Positions 46,758-58,207 of a stretch of DNA of 64,000 nucleotides are shown here, one piece after another; positions within the stretch are counted from its first letter, which is position 1, and the number at the start of each line of letters is the position of its first letter. This DNA comes from Valencia hispanica (taxonomy: Eukaryota; Chordata; Actinopteri; Cyprinodontiformes; Valenciidae). Both the position numbers and the translations under genes were made by a program. Where the stretch lies: the NCBI GenBank assembly GCA_963556495.2, contig OY747701.1:41179001-41243000 (forward strand), read 5' to 3'. The notes under the pieces were generated by a model. The model searched no databases, was not told the origin of the DNA, and saw nothing but the letters and a program-made list of their open reading frames with translations.

Positions 46758-47132
46758 TCAAAGTTGTGTGCAAAGTTGGTAGCACATACCTGGCATCCAA
46801 AGTTTCAGTAGGTAAATAAAGCTGGGCTTTTCCACTGTATAAAGAGGCACCATTTCTTTGGCAATATAAATTGTGATGGCATCTGTGATTGCTTTCCACT
46901 GGACACCCGTCTTATCATACGGGACACAGTATGAAAATGATTCCCCTATGGTGGCTTGTCTTTTGGCGGTGTTTTGTGAGCTATTGCTTGCTTGAGCATC
47001 TCGTAGAGAGTAGCACTCATTCAACTCGACGGAGTGTCTCTGTTTCAAGTGTTGAAACAAATTCGTCGTACTCCTATCTTTGGTAGCAACAGCCTTCAAA
47101 CAGATTTTGCAGCTTGCTGTTTGTTGCTCCAA
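46758..47132 (-). pseudogene. BED zinc finger N-terminus of hAT transposase
   Basis: The 124-residue frame starts MEQQTASCKICLKAV and has FQHLKQRHSVE: together C-x2-C and H-x4-H, the BED finger that binds hAT ends. It is followed by the typical linker with ITDAITIYIAKEMVPLYTVE, the start of the transposase DNA-binding/N-terminal region, then runs out. A truncated ZBED-like transposase, not a host gene. Confidence 0.85.
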
Positions 47133-47288
47133 GTCTGAAGTCGCAAAACCGAATCAGTTCCATATAATTGAAGAAACTGTCCCTTTTTTGGGAACAAGCT
47201 CCTCTTTGCTAGGTGCCATTTTGATGTCTACGCGTTGCGAGAGATGGACTGGCTGACCGTGCTCCAAGCCCAAGAGAGCAGTGGGAAA

Positions 47289-47310
47289 GGGGGGGGGGGG
47301 GGGGGGGGGG
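47289..47310 (+). repeat. poly-G tract (22 G)
   Basis: Uninterrupted run of G inside the hAT element close to its right end. Could partly be a sequencing or assembly artefact. Confidence 0.9.
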
Positions 47311-47992
47311 TAATCTCGATTTTCCCCAAAATAAATCTTAAACGGCAAATTCAAATGAATCGATAAAATTGATTTATCGCCCATTCGGTATATTGGAGAA
47401 AGTTCAGCTGAAAGATAATTTCCAGAAGTTATTGCCTCGAAGGGAAATCATTTAACCCACATGAAGAATCAAACGATGAAAACAAATAGTATTGAAAGAT
47501 GTATTCACAACATGGTCAGGTAAACTGCTGTTCTGCTGACTGGTGGCAGAGATCAGCGGCAGGTGTGCAGCAGCACTCTTAAAGATCTTCTATAAAAGAA
47601 AATGCTTCACTCATTCACACAGCAGGATGATAACAGTTTAATAGTTACTGTATTCTGTTAGTGTGCAAGTCTTGGGTCAAGTTGCCACTTTTTAAATCAA
47701 CAGGTCGGGCCCTGTCTGGATTTGATTGGGAAATAACCACGGGAAATGGGTTGGGTTTCAAAATCATCTTAACAGGAAAAGGTTGGTAAAACTGGACACG
47801 TGCTGGACTGCAAAACCCACCAGCAGAACTACAAATCAGCGCTAATGAGCATAACATGTCTCTATTGAACATACTTCAGACAAGTTTTATTTAATTTACT
47901 TCTTGTTTCTTCAGGTTTGACCATAATCAGACCAGGGAGTGGCTAGTGAAATTTAATTCAGCTTTCCAAACAAATTTGGTTAATCGCAGTTA

Positions 47993-49341
47993 CAGTGGGG
48001 CAAAGAAATATTCAGTCAGCCTACAATTGTGTAAGTTCTCCCACTTCAAAAGATGAAAGGCCTATATTTTTCTTCATAGCTATATCTCAACTATGAGAAA
48101 CAAAATGAGGAGAGAAAAACCCCAGAAAATCACACGGTCTGATTTTTAAAGAATTTATTTGCAAATTATGGTGAAAAATAAGTATTTGGTCAATAACAAA
48201 AGTTCATCTCAATACGTTATCTACGGTTTGTTAGCAACGACAGAGGTCAAACGTTGTCTGAAAGTCTTCACAAGGTTTTAGAACACTGTTGCCGGTATTT
48301 TGACCCATTCCTTCATGCAGATCTCCTCTAGAGTTGTGATGTTTTGGGGCTGTCACTAGGCAACACGGACTTTCAACTCCCTCCAAAGATTTTGAGATCT
48401 GGAGACTGGCTAGACCACTCCAGGGCCTTAAAATGCTTCTTACGAAGCCGCTCCATTGTTACCCAGGCGGTGTGTTTGGGATCATTGTCATGCTGAAAGA
48501 CCCAGCCACGTTTCATCTTCAATGCCCTTGCTGATGGAAGGAGATTTTTACTCAAAATCTCACGATACATGGCCCCATTCATTCTATCCTTAACACGGAT
48601 CAGTCGTCCTGGTCCCTCTGCAGAAAAACAGCCCCAAAGCATGATGTTTCCACACCACATGCTTCACAGTATGGTGGTGTTTAGATGCAACTTTGGTCCC
48701 AGCTCTCTTCAAGTCATTCTCTAGGTCTCCCCCGTGTGGTTCTGTGTTTCTAGCTCACTGGTCTTGTGATCAATTAGACTTCACAGAGTGAGGTCTTGCA
48801 TGGAGCCCCGGATTGAGGGAGATTATCAGTGGTCTCGTATGCCTTCCATTTTCTAATAATTGCTCACACAGTTGATTTCTTCACACCAAGCTGCTTACCT
48901 ATTGCAGATTCAGTGTTCCCAGTCTGGTGCAGGTCTACAATTTTGTTTCTGGTGTCCTTTGACAGCTCTTTGGTCTTGGCCATAGTGGAGTTTGGAGTGT
49001 GAGTGTTTGAGGTTGTGGACAGGTGTCTTTTATGCTGTTAACGAGTTCTAACAGGTGCCATTAACACAGGTAACAAGTGGAGGCCAGAGCCTCTTAAAGA
49101 AGTTAAAGGTCTGTGAGAGCCAGAAATCTTGCTTGTTTGTAGGTGACCAAATACTTATTTCAAGCATAATTTGCAAATACATTCTTTAAGAGTCAGACCA
49201 TGTGATTTTCTGGATTTTTTACCCCCTCATTTTGCATCTCATAATTGAGGTATACATATGACGATTACAGGCCTCACTCATCTTTTTAAGTGGGAAAACC
49301 TACACAATTGGTGGCCAACTAAATACTTTTTTACCCCACTG
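47993..49341 (-). mobile_element. Tc1-type transposon, decayed, family F
   Basis: Bounded by CAGTGGGGCAAAGAAATA and, inverted, CAGTGGGGTAAAAAAGTATT, each next to TA. The minus strand carries transposase pieces: [14 protein letters not shown] start near 48980, and 48660-48373 with [24 protein letters not shown] and SSQSPDLK (classical D-34-E spacing). Stops and frameshifts break it. Confidence 0.85.
48373..48660 (-). pseudogene. Tc1 transposase catalytic fragment
   Basis: 95 residues from the middle of the DDE domain: second Asp in HDNDPKHT, and the segment SQSPDL that leads to the Glu, which is lost (the text reads KIFGGS instead of NPIE). Non-functional. Confidence 0.8.
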
Positions 49342-49343
49342 TA

Positions 49344-50385
49344 GATAAAGATTTAATCGAGGGAGCGATAAATCATTCATACATTCAAATATACAATCAT
49401 ACATTCACACAGCAACAGTTTGGTTTGGATAGCTTTTTTTTGCCCTTAATAGATGAAATCGTCATCAGAAAACTACATTACATATTTAATTTGATTATTT
49501 GTCTGTTTATAATATTTGTTAAAACTATCTGTGGGAAAAAGCTGAAAACTGGAGAACTCTGAAGGGAAAAAATACTTTTTCACTTCACTACATCTATATT
49601 TTGTATCTTCCATTAGGATAAAACAACTCAGAAACAAGGTCATATGACTGAATTGAATAATTCTGTGTTTCTGGTGCCTGTGTGCTTCTTTGTGCTAGAC
49701 AAGATGTTGGCCAAGCATGTCAAATGTACAGAATCTAGTGACACTGCTCATGCTCAGCATGACTTCCTTCAGATTTTCCCAAAGGACTTGTGCCATTTCA
49801 CACTGACAACCACTTCGGAGCCATCATCAGACAAACCTGGGCATGCACCATGACAGGTAACTGTGTTGCGCATACAGTACAGTCAAAAACACTTCTCACA
49901 AACACACATACACTCATGGACAAAACCACAGTGCAGCTGCACAAGCACAAAGATAATGTTTTTATACACAATAAATGTTCACAGAAACACATGCCCAGAC
50001 ATATCTTTACATCAATGGTTACGACTCAGGAGATTAATTGCTTTTATGTAGCAGTTCATCACAAAGTCCAAATACGACAATCCTTCATATGTTGAGAAGA
50101 ATTTAACTTAATTAAGCTGAATAAGTAAAATATGATACAAACTCATGTCAAAAACATAACCTGTTTTTCTTTCATGAACTACTGATAGTATAGGAAATAA
50201 TATCCATAACTCGATTCACTTTTAATTAAGAATATTATACAACTATGTATTAGGTGAAATTTGAAAATTGAGGATTATCTAAGATTTGTAGCATTAACAA
50301 TCCGAAATATTGATCAATTTGCAATTTAGAGTTTTATTTATTAGTTCTTATTGTTTCATGTTCATTGTTTCTCCTCTCTCTGTCT
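49344..50385. other. intron, no gene seen
   Basis: AT-rich with short open frames that match no family I know. Confidence 0.5.
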
Positions 50386-50790
50386 AAGTAAACAGCGGAG
50401 GTTGTGTGTAATCATCTACACAACATAACCTGAATAACTCCAGTCATGTTAGCTCTCTGCTGGCATTAATCAGAGCCTGGCGTATTAATGAGAGCGCGGC
50501 AGCTAGCTAATTACACCCATAGATTCTGCAGCAGCCCATTAAATATACAAATGACAGAATTAAAGAGCCCAGCCTCTTCTGATTAATCTTTAAATGGGGA
50601 AAAACTAATGATGTCTGTGCAAACTTTCCCTTCACACGTTTCTCCCCCACTCCTCTCAACGTCAGTGCATAGCAATCAATCATATTAATTAAGGAAAAAT
50701 AATTTGTATCATTTAACATTTCCCTCTTTCCTCTACACTTGCTGCAGTGCAGTGCTCTGTAGTAGACGTGTCTGGAAATTATCCAAGTCT
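50386..50790. promoter_or_regulatory. candidate conserved non-coding element
   Basis: Repeat-free, mixed-composition sequence with many homeodomain-type cores (TGGCATTAATCAG, GTATTAATGAG, AGCTAGCTAATTAC, ATATTAATTAAGG). Such texture, different from the decayed repeats around it, is usual for conserved enhancers. No alignment was possible here. Confidence 0.25.
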
Positions 50791-51819
50791 ATTTGTTCTT
50801 GCATTTATTTATTTTTTCCATTTTTTCTAAACTATTTGCGAGATGTTTCATCTAACTTCATTAACTGCTGATTGAAGATATACATCTGGATTAGCAAAAA
50901 ATATAAGGAGGACATCTTCCCCATTCATGCCTAAAATGTGAAGAATTACAAACAGGAAGACAGAGATCCATTTCCATTTAAATACATTATTTTACAAAGA
51001 ACAGCATATGTCACTCCTGACCGAGACGCTCAAGATCGTTAATTCAAATGTAAACACGAAGAGGAGGTAGTCATCCAACAGGAACATAGGTAAGATGGAT
51101 GAACTAACAAGCATTTATGGTAACATGCACTCAGAGGTTATTCATATCAGAGCATGATTACATACTGTTCTAAACCTGTTTTATCTAAAGTAAGATTCAG
51201 TGTGGCAAAGGCTGACCTCAAGTACCTTTTTAGGCACTAAGAAACATCTTCAAACATAAGTGAACGGATTTAATTTATGGAAACATGCACTCCGATCTCA
51301 GTAATTGCAGATGGAAAATAACCTATTTGACCAAAAATAATTTGAGCAAAGTGACCATTAAACAACCGGTGAAAGGGTAAATATTATTAAATTTCAGATG
51401 GCGAAATTTGTTTTACCTTAAATAGGATTTACAATGAACAATTTTGACCCTGCTCAAGGATGAATCCTTAACATGTTTAGGAAATAAAACTACCTGCATT
51501 AAGAACTAACAGAAACAACAGATGAATAACAGACATGACAGAGAAAAATTGGGATTTTATGCTTCAGAGTCCAAAAGCAAACTTCAATGAGATCAACGCT
51601 AACGGTGGACACAGTTTCAAGGCTTAAAAGAACACAACTAAATTAGAAAAAATAAAAACAGCTATATCTTGTAAAGATTAATAATGTTATAAAAGGTCAA
51701 AATGAAAGACACAAAACTACAGCAATGTAGTAATTATAAAAAAGTTACAGCTGTATAGTTATCATTGCTGGAGTTACAAGGTTTCCACAAGATATCAACG
51801 ATTGACGAGTCTCTCCTCT

Positions 51820-52100
51820 GTGATCAATTGACTCTCAAGGGGGCATTACACTGCATTACATTCATAATCCAATTTGGCTTTGATTTGTTCGCTCTTCCGT
51901 GTGCTTCTATGGGAATAATTGTCTGCAGATGATGCTATTAGTATTGACGGTTGTAAAAGGGCGACGGTTTGAGGACTGCCGACACATTGATGGTCCAGAA
52001 TAGATCCGGTCTGAAAGTGATTGTCTGATCCATTACCTTTTATGAAGGAGGAGACTGGAGGGGGCAAAGAAGCATGTCTCAATAACAAAAATCATCAACT
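51820..52100. promoter_or_regulatory. second candidate non-coding element
   Basis: Balanced composition without low-complexity tracts, with AATTGTCTGCAGATGATGCT (an E-box like CAGATG) and CATAATCCAATTTGG. No reading frame of interest. Suggestive only. Confidence 0.2.
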
Positions 52101-52974
52101 ATTTGTTGGCAGTGTTCAAAGACACTGTTTACCTCAGTCCCATAAGGACAAGGAAAGGAATAAAAAATGTAATTTGTTGATCTGGGATTAAAACCGTGAG
52201 TACTGAAAAAGAACCAATGGGTGAAGTGGAAAAACACAGGAGAATATCTGTTTCAAGTATCTAAAATAGAAAAGAAATATACTCCCGGTAGACAAATGAA
52301 TCCAAATTATGAATTTAGAAGAAAAAAAAACACAATATGTCTACAAAAATCTAAATTTAGTGATGGATTCCTCAGTATAAAACATATTTAACAGTAACTG
52401 TAGACAATAATGCTGACAATGTGTTGTTTAAAAAAAAATTAAAGTGTTTTAAACATCAACAAGAACTTTATTTCTTAAATATTTAATTGCTGTGCCGTAA
52501 GGAAATAAATAAATTGAGTGAAACAAGGACATTGTCACCAGTTCCAGATTTTAACATGGTTTTACACATTACTAAAGCCTTATGATTTATCTTATACCTC
52601 TCTTCACTGACAAATATTATTGGTGGTAGTTTGTACAAAAGAGTGAAGCAATCTCAAGTAGTATCAAAGAGCTTTGCATGCTCAAATCCTACTGATTAGT
52701 ATCAGCAGTCATTAATTATGAGCGTCAGACTGGGTGATGTTCTCAGATGAAGCAGAACATGTTTGGCTGTGCAGCTCAACCCTCTAATGATGCTGGTAAA
52801 CAGAAAGATAATTGTCCTTTAAGATTGACTGGGGAAGTCATTCTAAAGGAATGTTACTATGACAGAAGCTGCAGTCTAAAACCTTAACACAAAAATACAT
52901 GTATGTTTATACAGCAGTACATACTGGATCTAAAGAAGCACTGAAAAGGTTGAAAATTCTTTATCATCCAGACT
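52101..52974. other. intron, no gene seen
   Basis: AT-rich. A cleaner stretch at 52660-52800 (GATTAGTATCAGCAGTCATTAATTATGAG) could also be regulatory. Confidence 0.4.
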
Positions 52975-53205
52975 TAAAGATCTCGTTCACCGAGAAACCA
53001 TGTAATACTTGTTCTTTTTGAAATATGATCAGTCACTCTGAGTTGCATATGCATGCTGCACATAAAAATTTTCTCCAACCCCCATTGCCTGCATTAGCAG
53101 CAGAAAGAAAATAGATGGGATAAACAAGCGAGTCAGAAAAAGCCAGCCCCTTTTACGTCACAGAGAAAATTAGTATTCACGGTCTCGTCCACCGTGGCTT
53201 GCAGA
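52975..53205 (-). repeat. repeat E, inverse copy
   Basis: Inverse match to 28760-29020: CCCCCATTGCCTGCATTAGC, GAGTCAGAAAAAGCCAGCCC, GAGAAACCATGTAATA. The surroundings (to about 53800) have no recognised family. Confidence 0.6.
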
Positions 53206-53821
53206 GATAACACATCATGGTTGTATTTTTTACCCCAGAAGAAGAGCTGAGGAAAAAAACGGTTGTAATTTGTCATTAGAACACCACCAGCGAAGTGGTG
53301 GTACCAGTTAAGTTTCAGATTTGAAAATAAGGGAAATTTTCTGGCATGAGCGATACCACCACTCCAACTAAGCTCCAGTAACTCTTACATTTTAAGACAG
53401 CTGTACAGGAGCAAAAACAAAACACTGCTCATCCAGTTTGAGGTGCTGGAATTTCGGGTAAAAGTCCAGAAAAGAGAAAAGAAATTCGCACACTTTAATC
53501 TGCGAAAGTGATTAATTCTTCAAGCTTTCGGTCAGAGACCTTCAGGAATTATTGTGTTTGTACAATCAGGGCTGGATTAAGTACCATAGTACATGGTTCA
53601 TATAAAACACCTGTGCCGTGCAGCTCAGCCAGGCATCATGGGAAAAAGAGTCCCAGATTGAATGTACACAAATGTTTCATAAGCGCTTCCCAGCAACACT
53701 ATTTAAGTATATTTTTTAGCAATATGTACAGGTAACCATGAAATTTTTTTTTGATAAAAATAAATCAATGTAATGCAAACATCAGGCAATACCGCCATCA
53801 CGGTGCAGAACATACATATAG

Positions 53822-54135
53822 TTTACAAAAATGCAGACATCTCAGAATCTTCATTGAGTCCTAATGGTTGAAGTGCATTAAGGGTGAAGATCCAGAAAAG
53901 TTCCCATTGACTTTTATCTATATCCCCTGCCTCTATGTAATGTAATATGCTCAATCGCCTGGAATCTGAGTGAGGATACAGGATGTGAAAAATCATTAAA
54001 GTGACGCGCTACAGGGTAGTTGGAATCTTTACGTCTGATGGAACTTTTATGTTCACTGATTCTCTGTATAAGAGGGCGTGTAGTTTTGCTGACAGATTTT
54101 GTCACAAGGGCATTTTAGCAAGTATATGACATTCT
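53822..54135 (-). pseudogene. Penelope-like element GIY-YIG endonuclease remnant
   Basis: Reading on the minus strand, NVIYLLKCPCD, then after a frameshift KTTRPLIQRISEHKSSIRR, then VARHFNDFSHPVSSLRFQAI, and after another break ELFWIFTLNALQPLGLNED. These are, in order, the blocks of the C-terminal GIY-YIG endonuclease of Penelope-like retroelements. Frameshifted and lacking the reverse transcriptase. Confidence 0.8.
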
Positions 54136-54179
54136 CAAGAAAGATGTACAGGAAATCTAGAATAATCACTTGTCAACCA

Positions 54180-55260
54180 CTTAGGGTGACCATATTTTGA
54201 TTTTCAGAAAAAGAAAAGACAAAGACACTTGTCCTGAAAAAGACTTTTGATTTTAAAATTTTTAAAGTGTGCATTCTCCATGTGGTTAAAAAGAATAGTT
54301 CAATAAACTTCAGATAGGCTTTCACAAGTACAAAAATGACTTTAAAATCTCTGGGAAATAAATAATATAAATAATTACTCTTCTGAATTAGAACATTTGC
54401 CAATCACAATAATAATTAACTTTTTAGGTCATACTGGGCAAAAATTAAACAAATTAAATAAAAAATGTGAAATAATTGTCTGAGAAATCAGGTATAGTTT
54501 TCTTTTCAATGTAATAGTAAAAGTAAAAAGCCAGCAGTCTCAAAAACACAAAAAAGTGCACACTCCATACTTTAGTTTTCAATTTCATTCTCCTCAGTCA
54601 ATTTATAGATGAACTCCCACTTTGCACAGCATTATTATAGTTCCTGTGTCATGTTTTGGTGAAAAGAGGAGTGTCGGCAAAGAGTGTCGGCATGAGCGTT
54701 TTCTGCTCATCTTTAATAAAGTTCCAAAATCAAAACTCGGGACAACACAAGACGTGGAAGAGACCTGAGTGAGACGAAATCTGTAGGACTCTGACAACTC
54801 TGACGAACTCTGACGACGAACCAGCGGAGACATGAGGGCACAGGGGAACCTATATACACATGGACGTAATTGGGGAAACTCAAAACAGCTGGGGGTAATC
54901 AGGACACAGAGACAGACAAAGACAGGGACAAAAGTCACACTGTGACATCCTGTGTATATGGGAGGCACAGGGTCTTTGCCACTTTTGTCACACGCAGAAA
55001 AACAAGTGCCAGCTATGTTCAGCTGTAAAGCGACATTTGCGCAGACACATGTCTGAAACACTTGCGCTTCGACATCTTGTTAACAGCTGCATTGCAGTGC
55101 TCCCAGCTGTCTGTTCAGTCTATGAACGGATCAGAACCAGCCAATAGGCTGCAGCTTGGGGAGGACGTCAGATGAGAGAAAGGGTGTAATATTCCATGCA
55201 TCACGACAGTTTAAGAATGCTTATTGGTCCTCTAAAAAAGAAGGGAAACCCTGACATTTT
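54180..55260. mobile_element. possible DNA transposon carrying a solo LTR
   Basis: Starts near GGGTGACCATATTTTGATTT and ends near GGGAAACCCTGACATTTTT, phrases that I associate with a teleost DNA element. The ends do not pair convincingly, so this is tentative. A solo LTR at 54647-54947 lies within. Confidence 0.3.
54647..54947 (-). mobile_element. solo LTR, 301 bp
   Basis: Ends TGTCATG and CTGTGACA, flanked by the 5-bp duplication TCCTG (54642-54646 and 54948-54952). On the minus strand it has a TATATA near 54850 and an AATAAAG region near 54715. No interior remains. Confidence 0.8.
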
Positions 55261-55305
55261 TAACAACCTATGAAATCCCCCTGGATGCCCCACAGAACGT
55301 GAAAA

Positions 55306-56612
55306 GTGGACAAGTCCAGGGAAAAGGGGATGGTTGGTCACCGTACAATATTAACTATAAGCCTCGCAGTTGTCGCGAGGCTAGTGACAATTCAGTTTGG
55401 AGAGGCAGAAAGAGGGGTAAAATACGACTTCTATGTTTCAATAGGAAACTTTTCATCAGAACGAACAGAAATCACATGTGGGGTGCCCCAGGGCTCCATT
55501 CTGGGGCCCCTCTTATTTAATATCTACATGCTCCCACTAGGCAAGATTATAGCAACCAATAACATTAGCTACCATAACTATGCGGATAACACTCAGCTCT
55601 ACATTACAATGTCACCAGGTGACTCTGAACCCATTCAAACCCTAAATCAATGCATTGAGCAAATAAAGGGATGGATGTGCCATAACTTTCTCCAGCTGAA
55701 TAGAAACAAAACTGAAGTGATTATTTTTGGACCCAAGGAGGAACGATCAAGAGTCAGCACACAGCTTCAATTAATACAGCTAGAAACTACTGATCAGGCC
55801 CGAAATCTAGGTGTAGTAATGGACTCAGACCTGAACCTCCAGGGTCACATAAAGGCAATAACAAGGTCAGTGTTCTATCACCTGAAGAACATCTCTAGGA
55901 TTAAAGGACTGATTTTGCAACACGACCTAGAAAAACTCATCCATGCGTTTATCTTTAGTCGGATTGATTACTGCAACAGCATCTTCACAAGTCTGCCTAA
56001 AAAGTCAATCAGACAGCTGCAGCTGATCCAGAACGCTGCCGCTCGCGTCCTCACTAGAACCAGGAAAGTAGAGCACATCACCCCAGTTCTAAAGTCCTTA
56101 CACTGGCTCCCTGTTGCTCAGAGAATAGACTTCAAAATACTTTTACTAGTTTATAAATCATTACATGGCTTAGCACCAAAATATGTTGAAGACCTGTTGT
56201 CACGGTACCAATCACCAAGACCACTCAGGTCCTCCAACTCTAGCCTACTAAACATCCCTAGACTCAGAACTAAACATGGAGAAGCAGCTTTCAGTTTTTA
56301 TGCTCCCCTTATCTGGAACAGACTTCCTGACGAGTGTAGAGCTGCTGAAACTCTGAACTGCTTTAAATCGAGACTAAAAACCCATCTGTTTAGAATTGCC
56401 TTTGAGTAAATGCTTGATGTCATATGTATGAAATGTGTTCATGCTCTCTTGCTTTTTTTGATCTTTCTCTTGCTTTATTGTGTATCATGTGTAATGTGTG
56501 TTTCTTTTATGTGTTTTTTTAAAATCACCAAATCATGTAAAGCACCTTGAATTACCCTGCTGTCGAAAGTGTGCTATACAAATAAAATTGCCTTGCCTTG
56601 CCTTGCCTTGAC
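55306..56612 (+). mobile_element. L2-type LINE, longest copy of family B
   Basis: A 367-residue open frame (55306-56409) covers the second half of the reverse transcriptase and the C-terminus: [20 protein letters not shown], then the catalytic box as YADN in place of the usual YADD, then LDSDLNL-type and [18 protein letters not shown] blocks, ending [10 protein letters not shown]. The 3' end is a CCTTG microsatellite at 56592-56612, as is usual for L2/CR1-group LINEs. The 5' half is missing. Confidence 0.88.
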
Positions 56613-57143
56613 AGTTTCCAGGGCAAAACAGGAGACTTGACAGCTAGGGCGAAGTATTACGCTAATTGAGTTACTTGTTGAAAGCAACGTAAGAGTTCCA
56701 TTACTCTTAACAAATAAGATGCGAGACATATATGAGTAGGACTGGTAATTCTGACGTTTTCCGCCCACCCACTCCTCTGCCAAACTTCATCCTCCTGAAA
56801 CATGAGCTCAAGTGCACGTTTTACACAGAACATTACTCACAAGGAATTCATACTGCAGACCACTACAAATTTATTGAAAAAACAAGTGAATGAGATCTTT
56901 AAAACTGGACAAAAAAAACCAAAGGACCACTTTAGGACAATCACTGGAGAAAAGTAAGTTATTGTCTTTGTTTTGTTCTACCAATGCATGTGTGGATGTG
57001 TAATGTATCAAAACAAATGAAAACATCCAAAAAGATTTCTATATGCTCTTAAGCCTAGATATTGAAAAAAAATAAAAATAAAAAAATAAATCAAAACTTA
57101 CTACTGGTTGGGCTAAATAATTTAGTTGGACATAATTTCTTAC
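56613..57143. other. intron, no gene seen
   Basis: Between the LINE tail and ush2a exon 2. Nothing recognised. Confidence 0.5.
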
Positions 57144-57267
57144 CTGTGAAGTCAGTGTTACTGGGAAGAGTGTTATTGGGAAACTGGTAATAACCATTCC
57201 CTGGAAATCTGGTTCCTCTGACAACCGGTTCTTGTGGGTCAGAGAGTGATACGTCTGTCCTCTCCAA
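57144..57267 (-). CDS. ush2a: ush2a exon 2: linker leading into LamG domain 1
   Basis: It starts in phase 0 after TTACAG and ends in phase 1 before GTAAGA. The peptide begins LERTDVSLSD and contains RGTRFPGNGYYQFP, which closely matches the conserved usherin stretch just before its first laminin-G domain. It continues the half FN3 of the previous exon for a few residues and supplies the first LamG strand. The next exon is 22 kb away, but the phase and the peptide (NTDFTG then VKLSF) join directly, so no exon seems to be missing in that intron. Confidence 0.9.
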
Positions 57268-58154
57268 CTGTAAGACAGGAAATGGATACTAATAAAAGTA
57301 TTAACAATATATCATAATGTATAAAATGTATTATATAAACTGAGATGTAAGTAACTGTTAATTATCTTACAGTACCCATGACAGGAATTGTTGTTTATAC
57401 AAAATAAAACCTGATCTTAAGTTTAACACTGAACAAAATGATTCATTTGTAATTTCTCATATTTCAGCTGGGTTTATTAAATTTCTCTCTCATATTAAAT
57501 CAGACTAAACCTTTTCCTGCTATAGGACTGTTAGCAATACAAAAATAATTTATATTTGCTTAATGGAAGAATAAGGACCTTCCTAACACATTTTAAGGTC
57601 AATGTTGATGCTCTGACTCATTGGTGCTGTGAAAAAAGCATTTTTCCACCTCACAGATTAGCTCTGTTTTGGCTTTTTTTGACCACACCTAAATGTTTCA
57701 TATCACCAAATACATTTTAGAATATACAAAAACAACCTCAGTAAATCCTTAAAGCAGCCTTCCAATTACACTTTAATTTATGAAGGGAAAACATACATCC
57801 AAAGCAGCCAGGCCTAAAATGCTTCTACTTAAATCAGGAACTGTGAAAAACCAAAGCTCAGTTCAAATGCACAAGCCACACTGGACTTATTACTGTCAGA
57901 TGTGAATCCAAAAAAACAAATAGCAGATGCCTGACCACATTAGATATGCTAAAAGATCTGAAAAAGTAACACTTCATGTCCTGATTTAAAGAAGTTCCAC
58001 AACTGATGGGAAATAAAGGCCCATGATATGCACCAGTGTGGAAAATGTTACAAGGTCATTTTGGTACTTCAGGAAATGGGGAAAGCGGGGATGGGCTGAA
58101 ATACCAGGAACAGTTTGTGAAAACCTTGTACAAACTTTTGACCTCTGTCATTAT

Positions 58155-58156
<2 letters not shown>
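57268..58156. other. intron, no gene seen
   Basis: AT-rich intronic sequence upstream of exon 2. Nothing recognised. Confidence 0.5.

Positions 58157-58204
<48 letters not shown>
58157..58204. repeat. (TA)n microsatellite
   Basis: About 24 TA units directly before the Tc1-type element, whose TA target site merges with the run. Confidence 0.95.

Positions 58205-58207
<3 letters not shown>

Larger units (their letters stand above)
46576..47390 (-). mobile_element. hAT (Ac-type) element, internally deleted
   Basis: The left end TAGGGCTGGGCAATATGGCC is that of the hAT MITEs at 11845 and 29462; the right end has GATTTATCGCCCATTC. The minus-strand N-terminus of the transposase is kept (46758-47132), the catalytic part is gone. 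Confidence 0.8.

Noticed and set aside
48373..48660. Host gene with WGCF and DNDPKHT motifs
   Set aside because: It is a broken Tc1 transposase inside an element with TA-flanked inverted ends.
35139..57143. A missing ush2a exon in the 22-kb intron
   Set aside because: Exon 2 ends in phase 1 and exon 3 starts in phase 1, and the peptide joins as NTDFTG-VKLSF as expected for usherin.
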